Below, piece after piece: positions 55,368-63,808 of a stretch of 64,000 nt of DNA. Location of the stretch: contig NZ_FWFQ01000005.1 in the NCBI RefSeq assembly GCF_900172235.1, positions 87,963 through 151,962 of the forward strand, written 5' to 3'. Position numbers and translations under genes: made by a program. The stretch comes from Pseudoruegeria aquimaris. GTDB taxonomy: Bacteria > Pseudomonadota > Alphaproteobacteria > Rhodobacterales > Rhodobacteraceae. Under the pieces are notes generated by a model. That model did not search any database. It was not told the DNA's origin and saw only the letters and a list, made by a program, of their open reading frames with translations. Position 1 is the first letter of the stretch. The number at the start of each line of letters is the position of its first letter.

Positions 55368-56974
55368 GCGCGATGGCGCGCCAGCGCCTCCAGCTCCGCC
55401 TGCACCTCCGACTCGTCCCAGAAGCCGATCAGGATGCCGGATTCCGTGGCGTCCGGATCGGCCTCGACCTCGGCCCGGCTCATGGTGGTGCGCGGGTGCC
55501 GGGCGAGCGCCCATTCCGCGAGCGCGCCATGCAGCCGGGCGCGGGTTTCGGCGTGGGACGGGTCCGCGCCCAGATCGCGCAACTCGAAGGGGTCTTCCAC
55601 GAGATCGAACAGGATCGGCCGCACGCCCTCGGCGTAGCAGTATTTGAACCGGCCGTCGAAGATCATCGTCATCGTGCAGTGATCTACGTCCCGCCCGGCG
55701 TGGCGGCGCGTGGGCTCGACGCTGAAATCGATCTCGCTGATGACATGGCCGCGCCACGGCGGATCCTCCCCGCGCAGAAGCGGCAGCAGCGAGCGGCCCT
55801 CCAGAATATGCGCTGCCGGCACGCCGCCCATGGCCTCCACGATGGTGGGAGCCAGATCGATGGCTTCCGTCAGGCGCGCATCCTCCGTTCCGCGGGTCCC
55901 GTCGGCTTCAGGCGAAGGATCCACCACGATCAGGGGCACCTTGGCGGAGACATCGTGGAAGAAGCTCTTCTCCCCCATCCAGTGATCGCCGAGGTAGTCG
56001 CCGTGATCGGAGGTGAAGATGATGAGCGTGTCCTGCAACTGGCCGCTGGCTTCGAGAAAGGCCATGAGGCGGCCGATGTGATCGTCGATCTGGGTGATCA
56101 GCCCCATGTAGGTGGCGATCATCCGTTCCCGCGCGCCGGGGCGGCTGTAGATGCGGGAGTAGTGATTGGCCCGGTGGGCGGCGTGGAACGGGTGCGCGTC
56201 CTGGCGCTCCGCTTCCGACCGGACGACGGGGATCACATCCTCGGGGCCATACATCGCGTGGTAGGGCGCGGGGGCCAGCAACGGCCAGTGCGGCTTGATG
56301 TAGCTCAGGTGCAGGCACCACGGCGTTTCCCCGGCCTGGGCGATGAACTCCATCGCGCGGTTGGTGCTGTAGGCCGTTTCCGAATGGGCCTCGGGGATGC
56401 GCGCCGGGCGATGGGCGTTCTCGTTCAGCCAGCCCGAAAGGCGCATTCCATCCTGAGTTTCCGCCGATGCCGCGAACGCCTGCCACGGGTTTTCGGCGGT
56501 GAATCCCTGCGCGCGCAGGTAGTCGTTGTAGTGGCTCGGCGCCTTGCCGCCGTCCGGGTGCAGGCCGTCGAGCCTGTCCCAAACCTCGAAGCCGCCCTCG
56601 GCGATATGCCTGCCCTTGGGCGAGTCAGGATCGATTCCCAGCCGCTCCATGCCGGCGATGTCGGCCCGCATATGAGTCTTGCCGCACAGCACCGCCCGCG
56701 CGCCGATCTGGTTCAGGTGATCGCCCAGCGTCCATTCCCCGACGCGGAGCGGGCACTGGTTGAACCGCGCGCCATGGCTCTTCACGTAGCGCCCGGTGTA
56801 GGTGCTCATCCGGCTCGGGCCGCAAATGGGCGACTGCACGTAGCAGTTGGTGAAGCGCACGCCCCGCCGGGCCAGCGCATCGATATTGGGGGTGCGCAGC
56901 GTGGGATGGCCGGCACAGCCGAGGTAGTCGAACCTCAGCTGGTCGCACATGATGAACAGAACATTCCTCGCCAA
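55337..56974 (-). CDS. Cys-type sulfatase / phosphonate-monoester-hydrolase-like enzyme
   Basis: A 545-residue alkaline-phosphatase-superfamily hydrolase. The maturation site C51-G-P-S-R55 is the CxPSR form whose Cys becomes formylglycine; the N-terminal metal site is FIMCDQLRFDYLGC and the second is FTSDHGDYLGDHWM. No signal peptide is seen, so it is probably cytoplasmic. The start is TTG 56974 with AAGGAGG 6 bases upstream. The group includes arylsulfatases, choline sulfatases and phosphonate monoester hydrolases, so the substrate is open. It pairs with the overlapping FGE gene. Confidence 0.88.
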   Translation of the reverse strand: MARNVLFIMCDQLRFDYLGCAGHPTLRTPNIDALARRGVRFTNCYVQSPICGPSRMSTYTGRYVKSHGARFNQCPLRVGEWTLGDHLNQIGARAVLCGKTHMRADIAGMERLGIDPDSPKGRHIAEGGFEVWDRLDGLHPDGGKAPSHYNDYLRAQGFTAENPWQAFAASAETQDGMRLSGWLNENAHRPARIPEAHSETAYSTNRAMEFIAQAGETPWCLHLSYIKPHWPLLAPAPYHAMYGPEDVIPVVRSEAERQDAHPFHAAHRANHYSRIYSRPGARERMIATYMGLITQIDDHIGRLMAFLEASGQLQDTLIIFTSDHGDYLGDHWMGEKSFFHDVSAKVPLIVVDPSPEADGTRGTEDARLTEAIDLAPTIVEAMGGVPAAHILEGRSLLPLLRGEDPPWRGHVISEIDFSVEPTRRHAGRDVDHCTMTMIFDGRFKYCYAEGVRPILFDLVEDPFELRDLGADPSHAETRARLHGALAEWALARHPRTTMSRAEVEADPDATESGILIGFWDESEVQAELEALARHRAQAGQTTRKP

Positions 56975-57223
56975 GACCGGCCTCCTTCCGCGCTTGTGCG
57001 AATTTGGCGTGAGGCCGGTTGAAAAATCAATGCTGCCAAAGCAACCAGAAGTGCGCGCAAATAGAACAAAGGGTGATTCGGAGATCTCGAAAAGCCAAGC
57101 TTTTTCAATGCGTTACTCAACCAGAAATTTACTCGAAAACAATAAATCCGCGCAGGCAACGATAAGCCCGCGCAAACTTTTTTCGAAGTTTTTTTGAATG
57201 CCGCCGGCCTCACTGACAGCATG
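56975..57223. other. AT-rich non-coding region upstream of the sulfatase
   Basis: About 250 bases with much lower GC than the flanking genes and no convincing reading frame. It should hold the sulfatase promoter on the minus strand, but I see no clear -35/-10 pair. It lies at the border between the sulfatase unit and the iron-uptake operon. Confidence 0.5.
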
Positions 57224-57252
57224 AAAAAAGCCCGTGTCTGGGACACGGGCTT
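57224..57252 (-). terminator. intrinsic terminator at the end of the iron-uptake operon
   Basis: Eleven-bp stem AAGCCCGTGTC / GACACGGGCTT with loop TGG, followed on the minus strand by TTTTTTC. It terminates transcription coming from tonB and any small gene at 57279-57404. Confidence 0.88.
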
Positions 57253-57278
57253 GCATGAAGGTCGGATTGTGGGCGGCG

Positions 57279-57404
57279 CTACTGTCGCAGCGCTTCAAGG
57301 AAGGGATGATCCTTGCGGTACATCGTCTCGAACGCTCTGTGGGTGAAGGGGGTCGCCGCGCGGTTGGCCTGCGTTTTCGACACGGTTCTCGGAAATGCAG
57401 CCAT
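57279..57404 (-). CDS. possible small protein, 41 residues, downstream of tonB
   Basis: The minus strand can encode 41 residues (MAAFPRTVSKTQANRAATPF to LEALRQ) with GC-rich third positions. The stop lies 26 bases before the operon terminator. There is no good ribosome site; a TTGATC-N16-TAAATC promoter-like pair ends 8 bases before the ATG, which would give a leaderless mRNA. It could also be untranslated operon tail or a remnant. No function can be assigned. Confidence 0.35.
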   Translation of the reverse strand: MAAFPRTVSKTQANRAATPFTHRAFETMYRKDHPFLEALRQ

Positions 57405-57487
57405 GGCATGGCGATTTACTGGACCGGCATGGGCGATCAAACAGATCGGGATAGCCGGGCCCCTACCTGAACAGAGCGAGGTTGCTG

Positions 57488-58363
57488 TTACCGTTTCAGC
57501 AAGATGGCCAACGAAAAGACATAGGAGTCTTGGGGCAATTCGCGGGGCGCTGCGGGGAAACGGCCCGCGCGCCGCACGGAGTCTAGGGCCGCCTGATCCA
57601 GCACCGGGTTTCCCGATGAGCGTAGGATCCTTACGCCCAGCAACTTGCCCCCCGTCGAGACAGTGATCGCGAGGCGCACCTCGCCCGACGCCTGCGTACC
57701 ACGCGGGTAGCGCTTGGCGCGCTCGATCCTGGACCGGATCCTGGCTCCCCAGATGGCCTGGGCCCGGGCCTCCTGGCCCGCTGAAGCCGTGGCCGTCGCC
57801 GTGCGCGCGGCCTGTCCGGCCTGGCTGCCGCCACCGGCGCCTGCAGCCCGCTGCGCCGCGCGGCCGGGCGCATTTTGCTCGGCCTTGCGCGCGGTTTCGG
57901 GCGCCTCGGTCGGCGGCGGGTCCCGACGCTTCGGCGGCCGCGGCGACGCGGTCAGGGCAATCTCGGACGGTGGTGGAAGCGGTTCGCTCCGCGAAGGAAC
58001 GGGCAGCGGCCGTGCCGTTTCCGGGGGTAGTTGAGGGCGGGTGTCCGACTGAACGGGCGGAAGCGCGGCCACGCGCATTTCGGAGCGGGGACCCTCTGCA
58101 AACTCAATGCGCGGGAAGTCGACGGAATGGCTGTCCTGCGCGGGCAACGGGCTCAGTTCCGGCTCGGGAACCGGCGTCTGCGGAGGGCGTTCCCAGGCCT
58201 CGACCATTTCGGCCACGGTCGCGTCTGCCGCTTCGAGCGAGATCAGCGCCTCGCCACCGGCGCCGCCTGCCTCGTGGCCCAAATCTGACGTCTGGGCGAA
58301 AAGAATGAGGTGCACCAGCATCGCAAGCGTCGCGAAAGCGGCGGTTTCGGCGAAGCGTTTCAT
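57488..58363 (-). CDS. tonB: TonB energy transducer
   Basis: A 291-residue protein with an N-terminal membrane anchor (about residues 8-24), a long Pro-rich periplasmic linker and a C-terminal TonB domain (RSRIERAKRYPRGTQASGEVRLAITVSTGG, VLDQAALDSVRRAGRFP). It passes proton-motive energy from ExbB/ExbD to outer-membrane siderophore receptors. It overlaps the second exbD gene by ATGA. The receptor gene itself is not in the window. Confidence 0.9.
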   Translation of the reverse strand: MKRFAETAAFATLAMLVHLILFAQTSDLGHEAGGAGGEALISLEAADATVAEMVEAWERPPQTPVPEPELSPLPAQDSHSVDFPRIEFAEGPRSEMRVAALPPVQSDTRPQLPPETARPLPVPSRSEPLPPPSEIALTASPRPPKRRDPPPTEAPETARKAEQNAPGRAAQRAAGAGGGSQAGQAARTATATASAGQEARAQAIWGARIRSRIERAKRYPRGTQASGEVRLAITVSTGGKLLGVRILRSSGNPVLDQAALDSVRRAGRFPAAPRELPQDSYVFSLAILLKR

Positions 58364-58743
58364 TTGTGCGCCACCACCAATTCGACGCGCGACAGGCCCG
58401 CGCCGGACAAGTCGCGCAGGATCGCGGCAAGCTTGCTCGCCTCAAGCCGGGAGTCGGCACGCAGCTGGATTACCCCTGCCAGAGGCTGCTGTCCGGCGAG
58501 GGTCGCAATCGCTTGCGCCCCTTCCTGCCCGTCAAAGGCGATCCTGCCCTCGTGGCTGACGAAAAGGACCGGGTCCGCTTCGGCCTCCGCTTCTGTTTCG
58601 GCTTCGGGTGGCGTCACCTCGAAGGGTTCCGGGGGGGCAAGCTGAGAGGTCATCAGAAAGAAGATGAGCAACAGGAACACCACGTTGATCATGGGCACGA
58701 TGGATTCGCCGCGGGGGCGCTTGACCGGTTCGCTCAGGTCCAT
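58360..58743 (-). CDS. exbD: ExbD/TolR-family protein (second copy)
   Basis: A 127-residue single-span protein: a short cytoplasmic N-terminus, one membrane segment (IVPMINVVFLLLIFFLMTSQ) and a periplasmic domain. In place of the proton-carrying Asp of ExbD (typically PMIDVVF) it has Asn, PMINVVF. A GGAG site lies 6 bases before the ATG. It overlaps tonB. It may be a non-protonatable partner of the upstream ExbD. Confidence 0.85.
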   Translation of the reverse strand: MDLSEPVKRPRGESIVPMINVVFLLLIFFLMTSQLAPPEPFEVTPPEAETEAEAEADPVLFVSHEGRIAFDGQEGAQAIATLAGQQPLAGVIQLRADSRLEASKLAAILRDLSGAGLSRVELVVAHK

Positions 58744-58746
58744 GTC

Positions 58747-59121
58747 TCACTCCACCAGAACAAGCGCGGTAAACCCTGCGTCGCGCAGCTGTTCGCTGAT
58801 GCTGACAACTCGCTGAAGGTCGGCACCTTCGCGGCCACGGAGGATCACCATGTCGGTCGGGGCCGCCATCAGAGGCTGCAGCGCGGCGGGCAGGTCGTGA
58901 ACGATCCTGCCGTTCAGGGCCACCGCGTCCGGCGATATGTCCACCAGACGCGGCGGGCCTCTGTAGCCGTCGCCACCGGATGCTGCGAGGGGAAGCGGCA
59001 TCATTGCCTCGACCCCAAAGCGCGACGCCAGCATGAAGAAGACGAGGAGCAGGAACACCACGTCGATCATGGGTGTCAGGCTGGGCTTGCGCCGAGGCCG
59101 CGCGGGCAGTGTGAACTGCAT
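58747..59121 (-). CDS. exbD: ExbD/TolR-family protein (first copy)
   Basis: A 124-residue biopolymer-transport protein with a basic N-terminus, a membrane segment LTPMIDVVFLLLVFFMLAS carrying the essential Asp, and a periplasmic domain (VVSISEQLRDAGFTALVLVE). It works with ExbB as the proton channel that energises TonB. It lies one base after exbB and three before the second exbD. Confidence 0.9.
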   Translation of the reverse strand: MQFTLPARPRRKPSLTPMIDVVFLLLVFFMLASRFGVEAMMPLPLAASGGDGYRGPPRLVDISPDAVALNGRIVHDLPAALQPLMAAPTDMVILRGREGADLQRVVSISEQLRDAGFTALVLVE

Positions 59122-59122
59122 C

Positions 59123-60271
59123 TCACTCGGCCGCCAGCTTGAGAGCCTCGGGCCGCGCCGCGATGAAGACCCGTATGGCGTTGTCCTCGATGTCGCGGCG
59201 CATCCGCTCTACCACGGACTCGAACCATGTCAGCGCCGCCGATGCCGGGATCGCAACGGCCATGCCGGCGGCGGTGGTCAACAGCGCTTCCCAGATACCC
59301 CCTGCAAGCAGGGCCGGATCGGCGCGCGACCCCGCGGCCTGCAACGCCTGGAACGCTGCAATCATGCCCAGCACCGTCCCCAGCAGGCCCAGCAGGGGCG
59401 CAATGCTGGCGATCAGCTCCAGCGCGCCCAGCCCATCGCGCGCCATGGCCAGCTGGCGTTTGGCGACACGCGCCGTTTCCTCGCGCGCCGCCTCGACGGA
59501 AAGCCGTTCGAGACTGCGTAAGCTGGTGGCCAGGACTTGCGAGCGGATGCCGCGCCGCGCCTCGACCAGGGCCAGCGCGCCAGTTGCATCGCCACGCAGG
59601 TAGGCTTCGACCGCGCGCCCGGCCTTGCCACGTGACCATGCGCCCATGAGGGCAAGGCGCCAGACCTTCCACAGGATCAGCGCAAGTGTCGCCACCGAAA
59701 GCGCCGCGATGGCCCAGATCGCCGGACCGCCATTGCGCAGGAACGTCAGCGCCTGCCGGCTGGCGTTTTCCATCGCCGACAGGGTCGCCTCGGTGGTGTT
59801 CCGATGTTCCGAAGGCCCGGCTTGCGCCGCGCCGTCCGTCCCGGTCTCGGCTGTTCCGGTCTGGCCTGTCCCAGTCGCCGCGGTGGCGGCTGGAAGCGGA
59901 TCTGGTACCTGCGCCGGGGTCTCGGGGGCAACGTCCGGTTCGGCCTGCTGCCCGGCTGCACCGAGGGAACCATCGGCCGCTCGGGTCATGATCCCTTTGT
60001 CCGGATCGGCAAGATCGGGCACAAGCTCCTGGAGGGCCGTCCCGGACGGGTCGGTCTCGGGCGCAGCCGGGAGCGTTGGTCCGGAGCTTTGCGGCTCCGC
60101 GGGAGCCGCCATCAACGACGGCGCGTCGCTTATGCCAGGCGGGAGCGATGACTCCTGCGCCACGGCTGCGGTGGCAACCGAGCAGACCGCAAGGGCGGCC
60201 CATGCCACCCGCGCGGTGCAGGGGCCGATCGCCAGAGGGCACTTGAAGTGGGTCATGTCCGGTTTCCTCAT
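59123..60271 (-). CDS. exbB: ExbB/TolQ-family proton channel with long periplasmic N-terminus
   Basis: A 382-residue protein. An apparent signal peptide (ending ATAAVAQE) is followed by about 130 residues of Ala/Pro/Thr-rich, probably periplasmic sequence, then the three-helix MotA/TolQ/ExbB domain (AIWAIAALSVATLALILW, LELIASIAPLLGLLGTVLGM, LLTTAAGMAVAIPASAAL). The N-terminal extension is much longer than in classical ExbB. The ATG at 60271 overlaps the preceding stop by ATGA; ATG 60256 is an alternative. Confidence 0.88.
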   Translation of the reverse strand: MRKPDMTHFKCPLAIGPCTARVAWAALAVCSVATAAVAQESSLPPGISDAPSLMAAPAEPQSSGPTLPAAPETDPSGTALQELVPDLADPDKGIMTRAADGSLGAAGQQAEPDVAPETPAQVPDPLPAATAATGTGQTGTAETGTDGAAQAGPSEHRNTTEATLSAMENASRQALTFLRNGGPAIWAIAALSVATLALILWKVWRLALMGAWSRGKAGRAVEAYLRGDATGALALVEARRGIRSQVLATSLRSLERLSVEAAREETARVAKRQLAMARDGLGALELIASIAPLLGLLGTVLGMIAAFQALQAAGSRADPALLAGGIWEALLTTAAGMAVAIPASAALTWFESVVERMRRDIEDNAIRVFIAARPEALKLAAE

Positions 60272-61332
60272 GTCCGGTCGCCCTGCGTCCAGAACGCGGC
60301 GACATATTGATCACGGAGGTCGACTCCGTTGGTCTTGCACCATTCGCGCAATCGCTGCGCACCTGCCTTTTCCGCTGCAAACCACAGGCTGTGCCCGGAA
60401 TGGTGCGCGCGTTCGGCGATGGCGCGCTCGGCAAGCTGCGTGGAAGAAGCCCGTTCCAGCCAGTGCACCTGCACGCCGGGATGGACCGGCAAGGGGTAGA
60501 GACAGTCCGCGCCCCGGCCCGCGCTCAGGACGGCATGGCCGGCCGCATCCGCCGGAAGGGCCTCGAGTATCCTGGCCACTGCAGGCAGGCCTGTTTCATC
60601 GGCATAGAGCGTGATCCTGCGGGTCTGCGGTATGCCACCGCCACCCGGCCCCGTCAGCCCGACCCGAGAGCCGATGCGGACGGACCGCGCCCAGTCTGTG
60701 GCCCGCCCGCCTTCGTGCACGAACAGGTCGAAGGTCAGCTCGCCGCGCGTCGCGTCCGCATGGCGCACCGTGTAGACCGGGCGGTGCAACGCCTTTTCCC
60801 CCTTTGGCCAGATCGTTGCGCCGCCCACACCGATTCGAGGCCATTCGGGGGCCGTATCGCCCGGAGACGGAAGCACGAGGCGAAAATGGATGGCGTCGTC
60901 GCCGAATGCAGACAGATCCTCGGTGCCCACGGTGATGCGCAGAAAATCGTGCCCAAGCGGCGCGACCGAGCGGATCTCGACGAACTGGAAATTCGGTGGT
61001 CGGCTGCCTTCGGGCGGGGCATCTGACCAGCGAATCCGCGCCGCTGCGTCGGGATGCAGTGCCGAGATCTTCTCGGTCAGAGCCTCCTTCAACGCGAAAA
61101 GCCAGTCGGCCCGAGGCGAATCCACCGCCGCCCGCGCGCTCTCACCTTCGGAGATAAGCCGGTAGTGGCCGTACGCCGTCACGACCGCCAGTGTTCCACC
61201 GTCATGGTGGAGGATCTCCAACCCGTGTTCGCGGGCTTCCGCCAACATGGCGTCTCGCAGGGACGCCGGGCTTAGACCGGGAAGCGCGGTTTCGGCGCTA
61301 TGGGCGAAATCGGTATGACGGGACAGGGTCAC
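60268..61332 (-). CDS. siderophore-interacting flavoprotein (ViuB-like) with N-terminal DUF2218 domain
   Basis: A 354-residue protein. Residues 1 to about 100 form a DUF2218 domain; the rest is an FAD-binding, NAD(P)H-dependent ferric-siderophore reductase domain (RPVYTVRHADATRGELTFDLFVHEGG, RITLYADETGLPAVARIL, LWFAAEKAGAQRLREW). It would release iron from the siderophore in the cytoplasm. AAGGAG abuts the ATG at 61338 directly, so the GTG two codons later (61332), with correct 6-base spacing, is taken as the start. It overlaps exbB. Confidence 0.88.
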   Translation of the reverse strand: MTLSRHTDFAHSAETALPGLSPASLRDAMLAEAREHGLEILHHDGGTLAVVTAYGHYRLISEGESARAAVDSPRADWLFALKEALTEKISALHPDAAARIRWSDAPPEGSRPPNFQFVEIRSVAPLGHDFLRITVGTEDLSAFGDDAIHFRLVLPSPGDTAPEWPRIGVGGATIWPKGEKALHRPVYTVRHADATRGELTFDLFVHEGGRATDWARSVRIGSRVGLTGPGGGGIPQTRRITLYADETGLPAVARILEALPADAAGHAVLSAGRGADCLYPLPVHPGVQVHWLERASSTQLAERAIAERAHHSGHSLWFAAEKAGAQRLREWCKTNGVDLRDQYVAAFWTQGDRT

Positions 61333-61343
61333 GGGCATCTCCT

Positions 61344-62135
61344 TCAGGCTGGAATGACATGGGGGTGGCCATGGATCGGATCGGCGATCACGGTGCAGCG
61401 CAGCGCGAAGATGTCTTGCGTCATTTTGGCGGTGACGACCTCGGAAGGCGCACCCTGATAGCGTACCCTGCCCCCTTTCAGCGCGACCATATGGTCTGCG
61501 AAACGGGCAGCGAGATTGATGTCGTGAAGCACCATCGCGACGGTGCGGCCGGTGTCACGGTTGAGTTGCCGGACAAGCGCGAGCAGCTCGATCTGGTGGG
61601 GCAGGTCCAGGTAGGTCGTGGGCTCGTCCAGCAGCAGAAGATCGGTGTCCTGCGCCAGCGCCATGGCGATCCAGGCGCGTTGCCGTTGACCGCCGGAAAG
61701 CGTGGCAAGCATCCGAGAGGACATATCCTTCAGCCCCGTCAGGGCCAGCGCGCGCTCGACCGCCTCGGAATCCGTGCGGGACCATTGGCGCAGGGCGGAC
61801 TGGTACGGCGTGCGCCCGCGACGGACAAGGTCCAGCACGGTCAACCCCTCGGGGGCCAGGGGCGATTGGGGCAGAATGGCAAGTTGTCGGGCGACGATGC
61901 GCGAGCGTTGTTTGTCGATGGGGCGCCCATCGAGCGAGACTTGTCCGGCCGTCACCGGGGTCAACCGCGCCAGGGCGCGCAACAACGTGGACTTGCCGCA
62001 GGCATTGGGGCCGACAATCGCCGTGACCTTCCCTTCGGGAATGCCCAGCGACAAGCTTTCGAGCACCGCTCGGCCGGGATAAGAGACCGAGATCGCCTCG
62101 GCCCGCAACCGGCAGTTCGTTCCGTCTTGTACCAT
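61344..62135 (-). CDS. ferric-siderophore ABC transporter ATPase (FepC-like)
   Basis: A 263-residue ATPase for siderophore import. Walker A GPNACGKST, LAILPQSPLAPEGLTV for the Q-loop, signature LSGGQRQRAWIAMALAQ, Walker B LLLLDEPTTYLDL and MVLHDIN. These are FepC-type motifs. The ATG at 62135 starts the domain correctly. The permease genes lie just upstream. Confidence 0.93.
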   Translation of the reverse strand: MVQDGTNCRLRAEAISVSYPGRAVLESLSLGIPEGKVTAIVGPNACGKSTLLRALARLTPVTAGQVSLDGRPIDKQRSRIVARQLAILPQSPLAPEGLTVLDLVRRGRTPYQSALRQWSRTDSEAVERALALTGLKDMSSRMLATLSGGQRQRAWIAMALAQDTDLLLLDEPTTYLDLPHQIELLALVRQLNRDTGRTVAMVLHDINLAARFADHMVALKGGRVRYQGAPSEVVTAKMTQDIFALRCTVIADPIHGHPHVIPA

Positions 62136-62169
62136 GTTCAAAGGACCTCTTGTCCGGTTCGTACAAACA

Positions 62170-63186
62170 TCACAGCCGCCCCTTTCGCGCCTCAATCCAA
62201 AGAAGCCAGACGAGAACGGGCGCTCCGATCATCGCGGTGAAGACCCCGGCGGGCAGTCGGACGACCGGAATCGCGCGCGCTGCGAGATCGGCCCCCAGCG
62301 TGACCGTGGCCCCGGTCAAGGCCGCGGCCGCCAGGGCCGGGCCGCCGCTTCGGGTCAGGCGGCGCGCGATAGGTCCCGAAACAAAGGCGACAAACGGCAG
62401 CGGGCCGGCGACGCTGACGGCCAGCGCCACCAGAATGATCGCCAGACCGGTGACGGCCAGCCTGAGCCGGGTCATCGGCAGACCCAGCCCGACACCGATG
62501 TCGTCTGAGAAAGCCATCCGACCGAGCGGGAAACCGAGCCAGACCGTCGCCGGAGCCAGCAGCGCCAGCCCGCCCCAGATCAGGGCGACGTCAGCCGGCC
62601 CGCGCGCATGCAGCGTGCCGGTGAGCCAGCGCGCCATGTCGGCGGCCGTATTCTCGTCGGTGAAGCTGAGCAGCAGATCGGCCGTCGCCCCGAGCGACAG
62701 GCTGGCGCCGATGCCCACGAGGATCAGGCGTTGCGTGTCCAGCCCGCCGCGCCAGGCGAGCGCGATCACGGCACAGGCGACCAACGCCCCGCCCGTCAGC
62801 GCGCCGGTCAGGATCATCCCGCCGGTCAGCAGCACGGCGAGCAGTGCTCCGGCGTTGGCTCCGGCGGTAAAGCCGATAATGTCGGGCGAGGCCAGCGGGT
62901 TGCGCAGCATGGTCTGGACCATGGCGCCAGCAAGCCCCAGCGCCGCCCCCGCCCCGATCGCCGTGAGGATACGCGGCAGGCGGTGGTCCAGAACGATCAT
63001 GGCGGGGATCGGATCGGCCCGGCCGGTCAGAGCCTGCCACAGCCCGGCGGCGCCGATCGGATAGCTGCCAAGGGAAAGGGCAGCCAGGGCCACCAGCGCC
63101 ACGAAGAGCGACAGCCCCAGCACCACGGTGAGGGTGCGCCGGTGAAGAGGAAGGGAGACGGGTCCGAACTGGAATGCCTGCATCAC
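62170..63186 (-). CDS. ferric-siderophore ABC permease, FecCD family (FepG-like)
   Basis: A 338-residue inner-membrane permease with about ten hydrophobic segments. Family motifs: RLPRILTAIGAGAALGLAGA, NPLASPDIIGFTAGAN and FVAFVSGPIARRL. It would pair with the permease encoded upstream, now truncated. The start is GTG at 63186, overlapping the preceding stop (GTGA). Confidence 0.92.
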   Translation of the reverse strand: MMQAFQFGPVSLPLHRRTLTVVLGLSLFVALVALAALSLGSYPIGAAGLWQALTGRADPIPAMIVLDHRLPRILTAIGAGAALGLAGAMVQTMLRNPLASPDIIGFTAGANAGALLAVLLTGGMILTGALTGGALVACAVIALAWRGGLDTQRLILVGIGASLSLGATADLLLSFTDENTAADMARWLTGTLHARGPADVALIWGGLALLAPATVWLGFPLGRMAFSDDIGVGLGLPMTRLRLAVTGLAIILVALAVSVAGPLPFVAFVSGPIARRLTRSGGPALAAAALTGATVTLGADLAARAIPVVRLPAGVFTAMIGAPVLVWLLWIEARKGRL

Positions 63187-63808
63187 AGCTTGCGCCCTCC
63201 GGTTCGACGAACCAGCCAGATCAGGACCGGACCGCCGATCAGCGCCGACAAGACCCCCGCCTGCATGGTGCCGCCAAACAGCGGCGACCGTCCGGCGAGA
63301 TCAGCCAGCACCATCAGCGCCGCCCCGAATACCCCAGCGCAGGGCGCAAGCCAAAGCATGTCATTGCGCACCGCCGCGCGCGCCATGTGGGGCACGATCA
63401 GGCCCACGAAGGCGATGGGACCGGCCAGAGCGACGGTGCTCGAGGCCAGCAGAACGATGGCCAGCCCGGCCAGCAGTTTTGCGCCACCGACATTCACGCC
63501 CAGCCCCCGCGCGGCATCCTCTCCCAGCGCCAGCGCGTCGATCAGCGCGGCGGCGGCCAGCGCCACCAGCGCCCCGGCCAGAAAGAAGGGCCAAAGCGCG
63601 GCGAGCGACTCGGCAGTGACATTTTCGAACCCGCCCAGAACCCAGAACCGGTAGGTTTCAAGGCTCTGCCGGCTCATCAGCACGAGGCCGCGTATCATCG
63701 CGAAAAAGAAAGCCGATATTGCCGCCCCGGCGAGCAGGAGTCGCGCCGGGCTGGCCTGCGCGCCGCCACCAAGAGCAAAGACCAGGGCAGATCCCAGTGC
63801 GCCGCCGC
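63183..63808 (-). pseudogene. ferric-siderophore ABC permease (FecCD family), 5' half lost to an IS insertion
   Basis: The remaining frame encodes about 208 residues that match the C-terminal part of a FecCD permease (LGEDAARGLGVNVGGAKLLAG, GPIAFVGLIVPHMARA, LSALIGGPVLIWL); a complete protein is about 330. The homologous frame runs unbroken to 63808 and then enters the insertion sequence, where an in-frame TGA lies just upstream. The first ATG left is at 63698 (171 residues). The missing N-terminal half may lie beyond the IS, outside the window. Confidence 0.88.
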
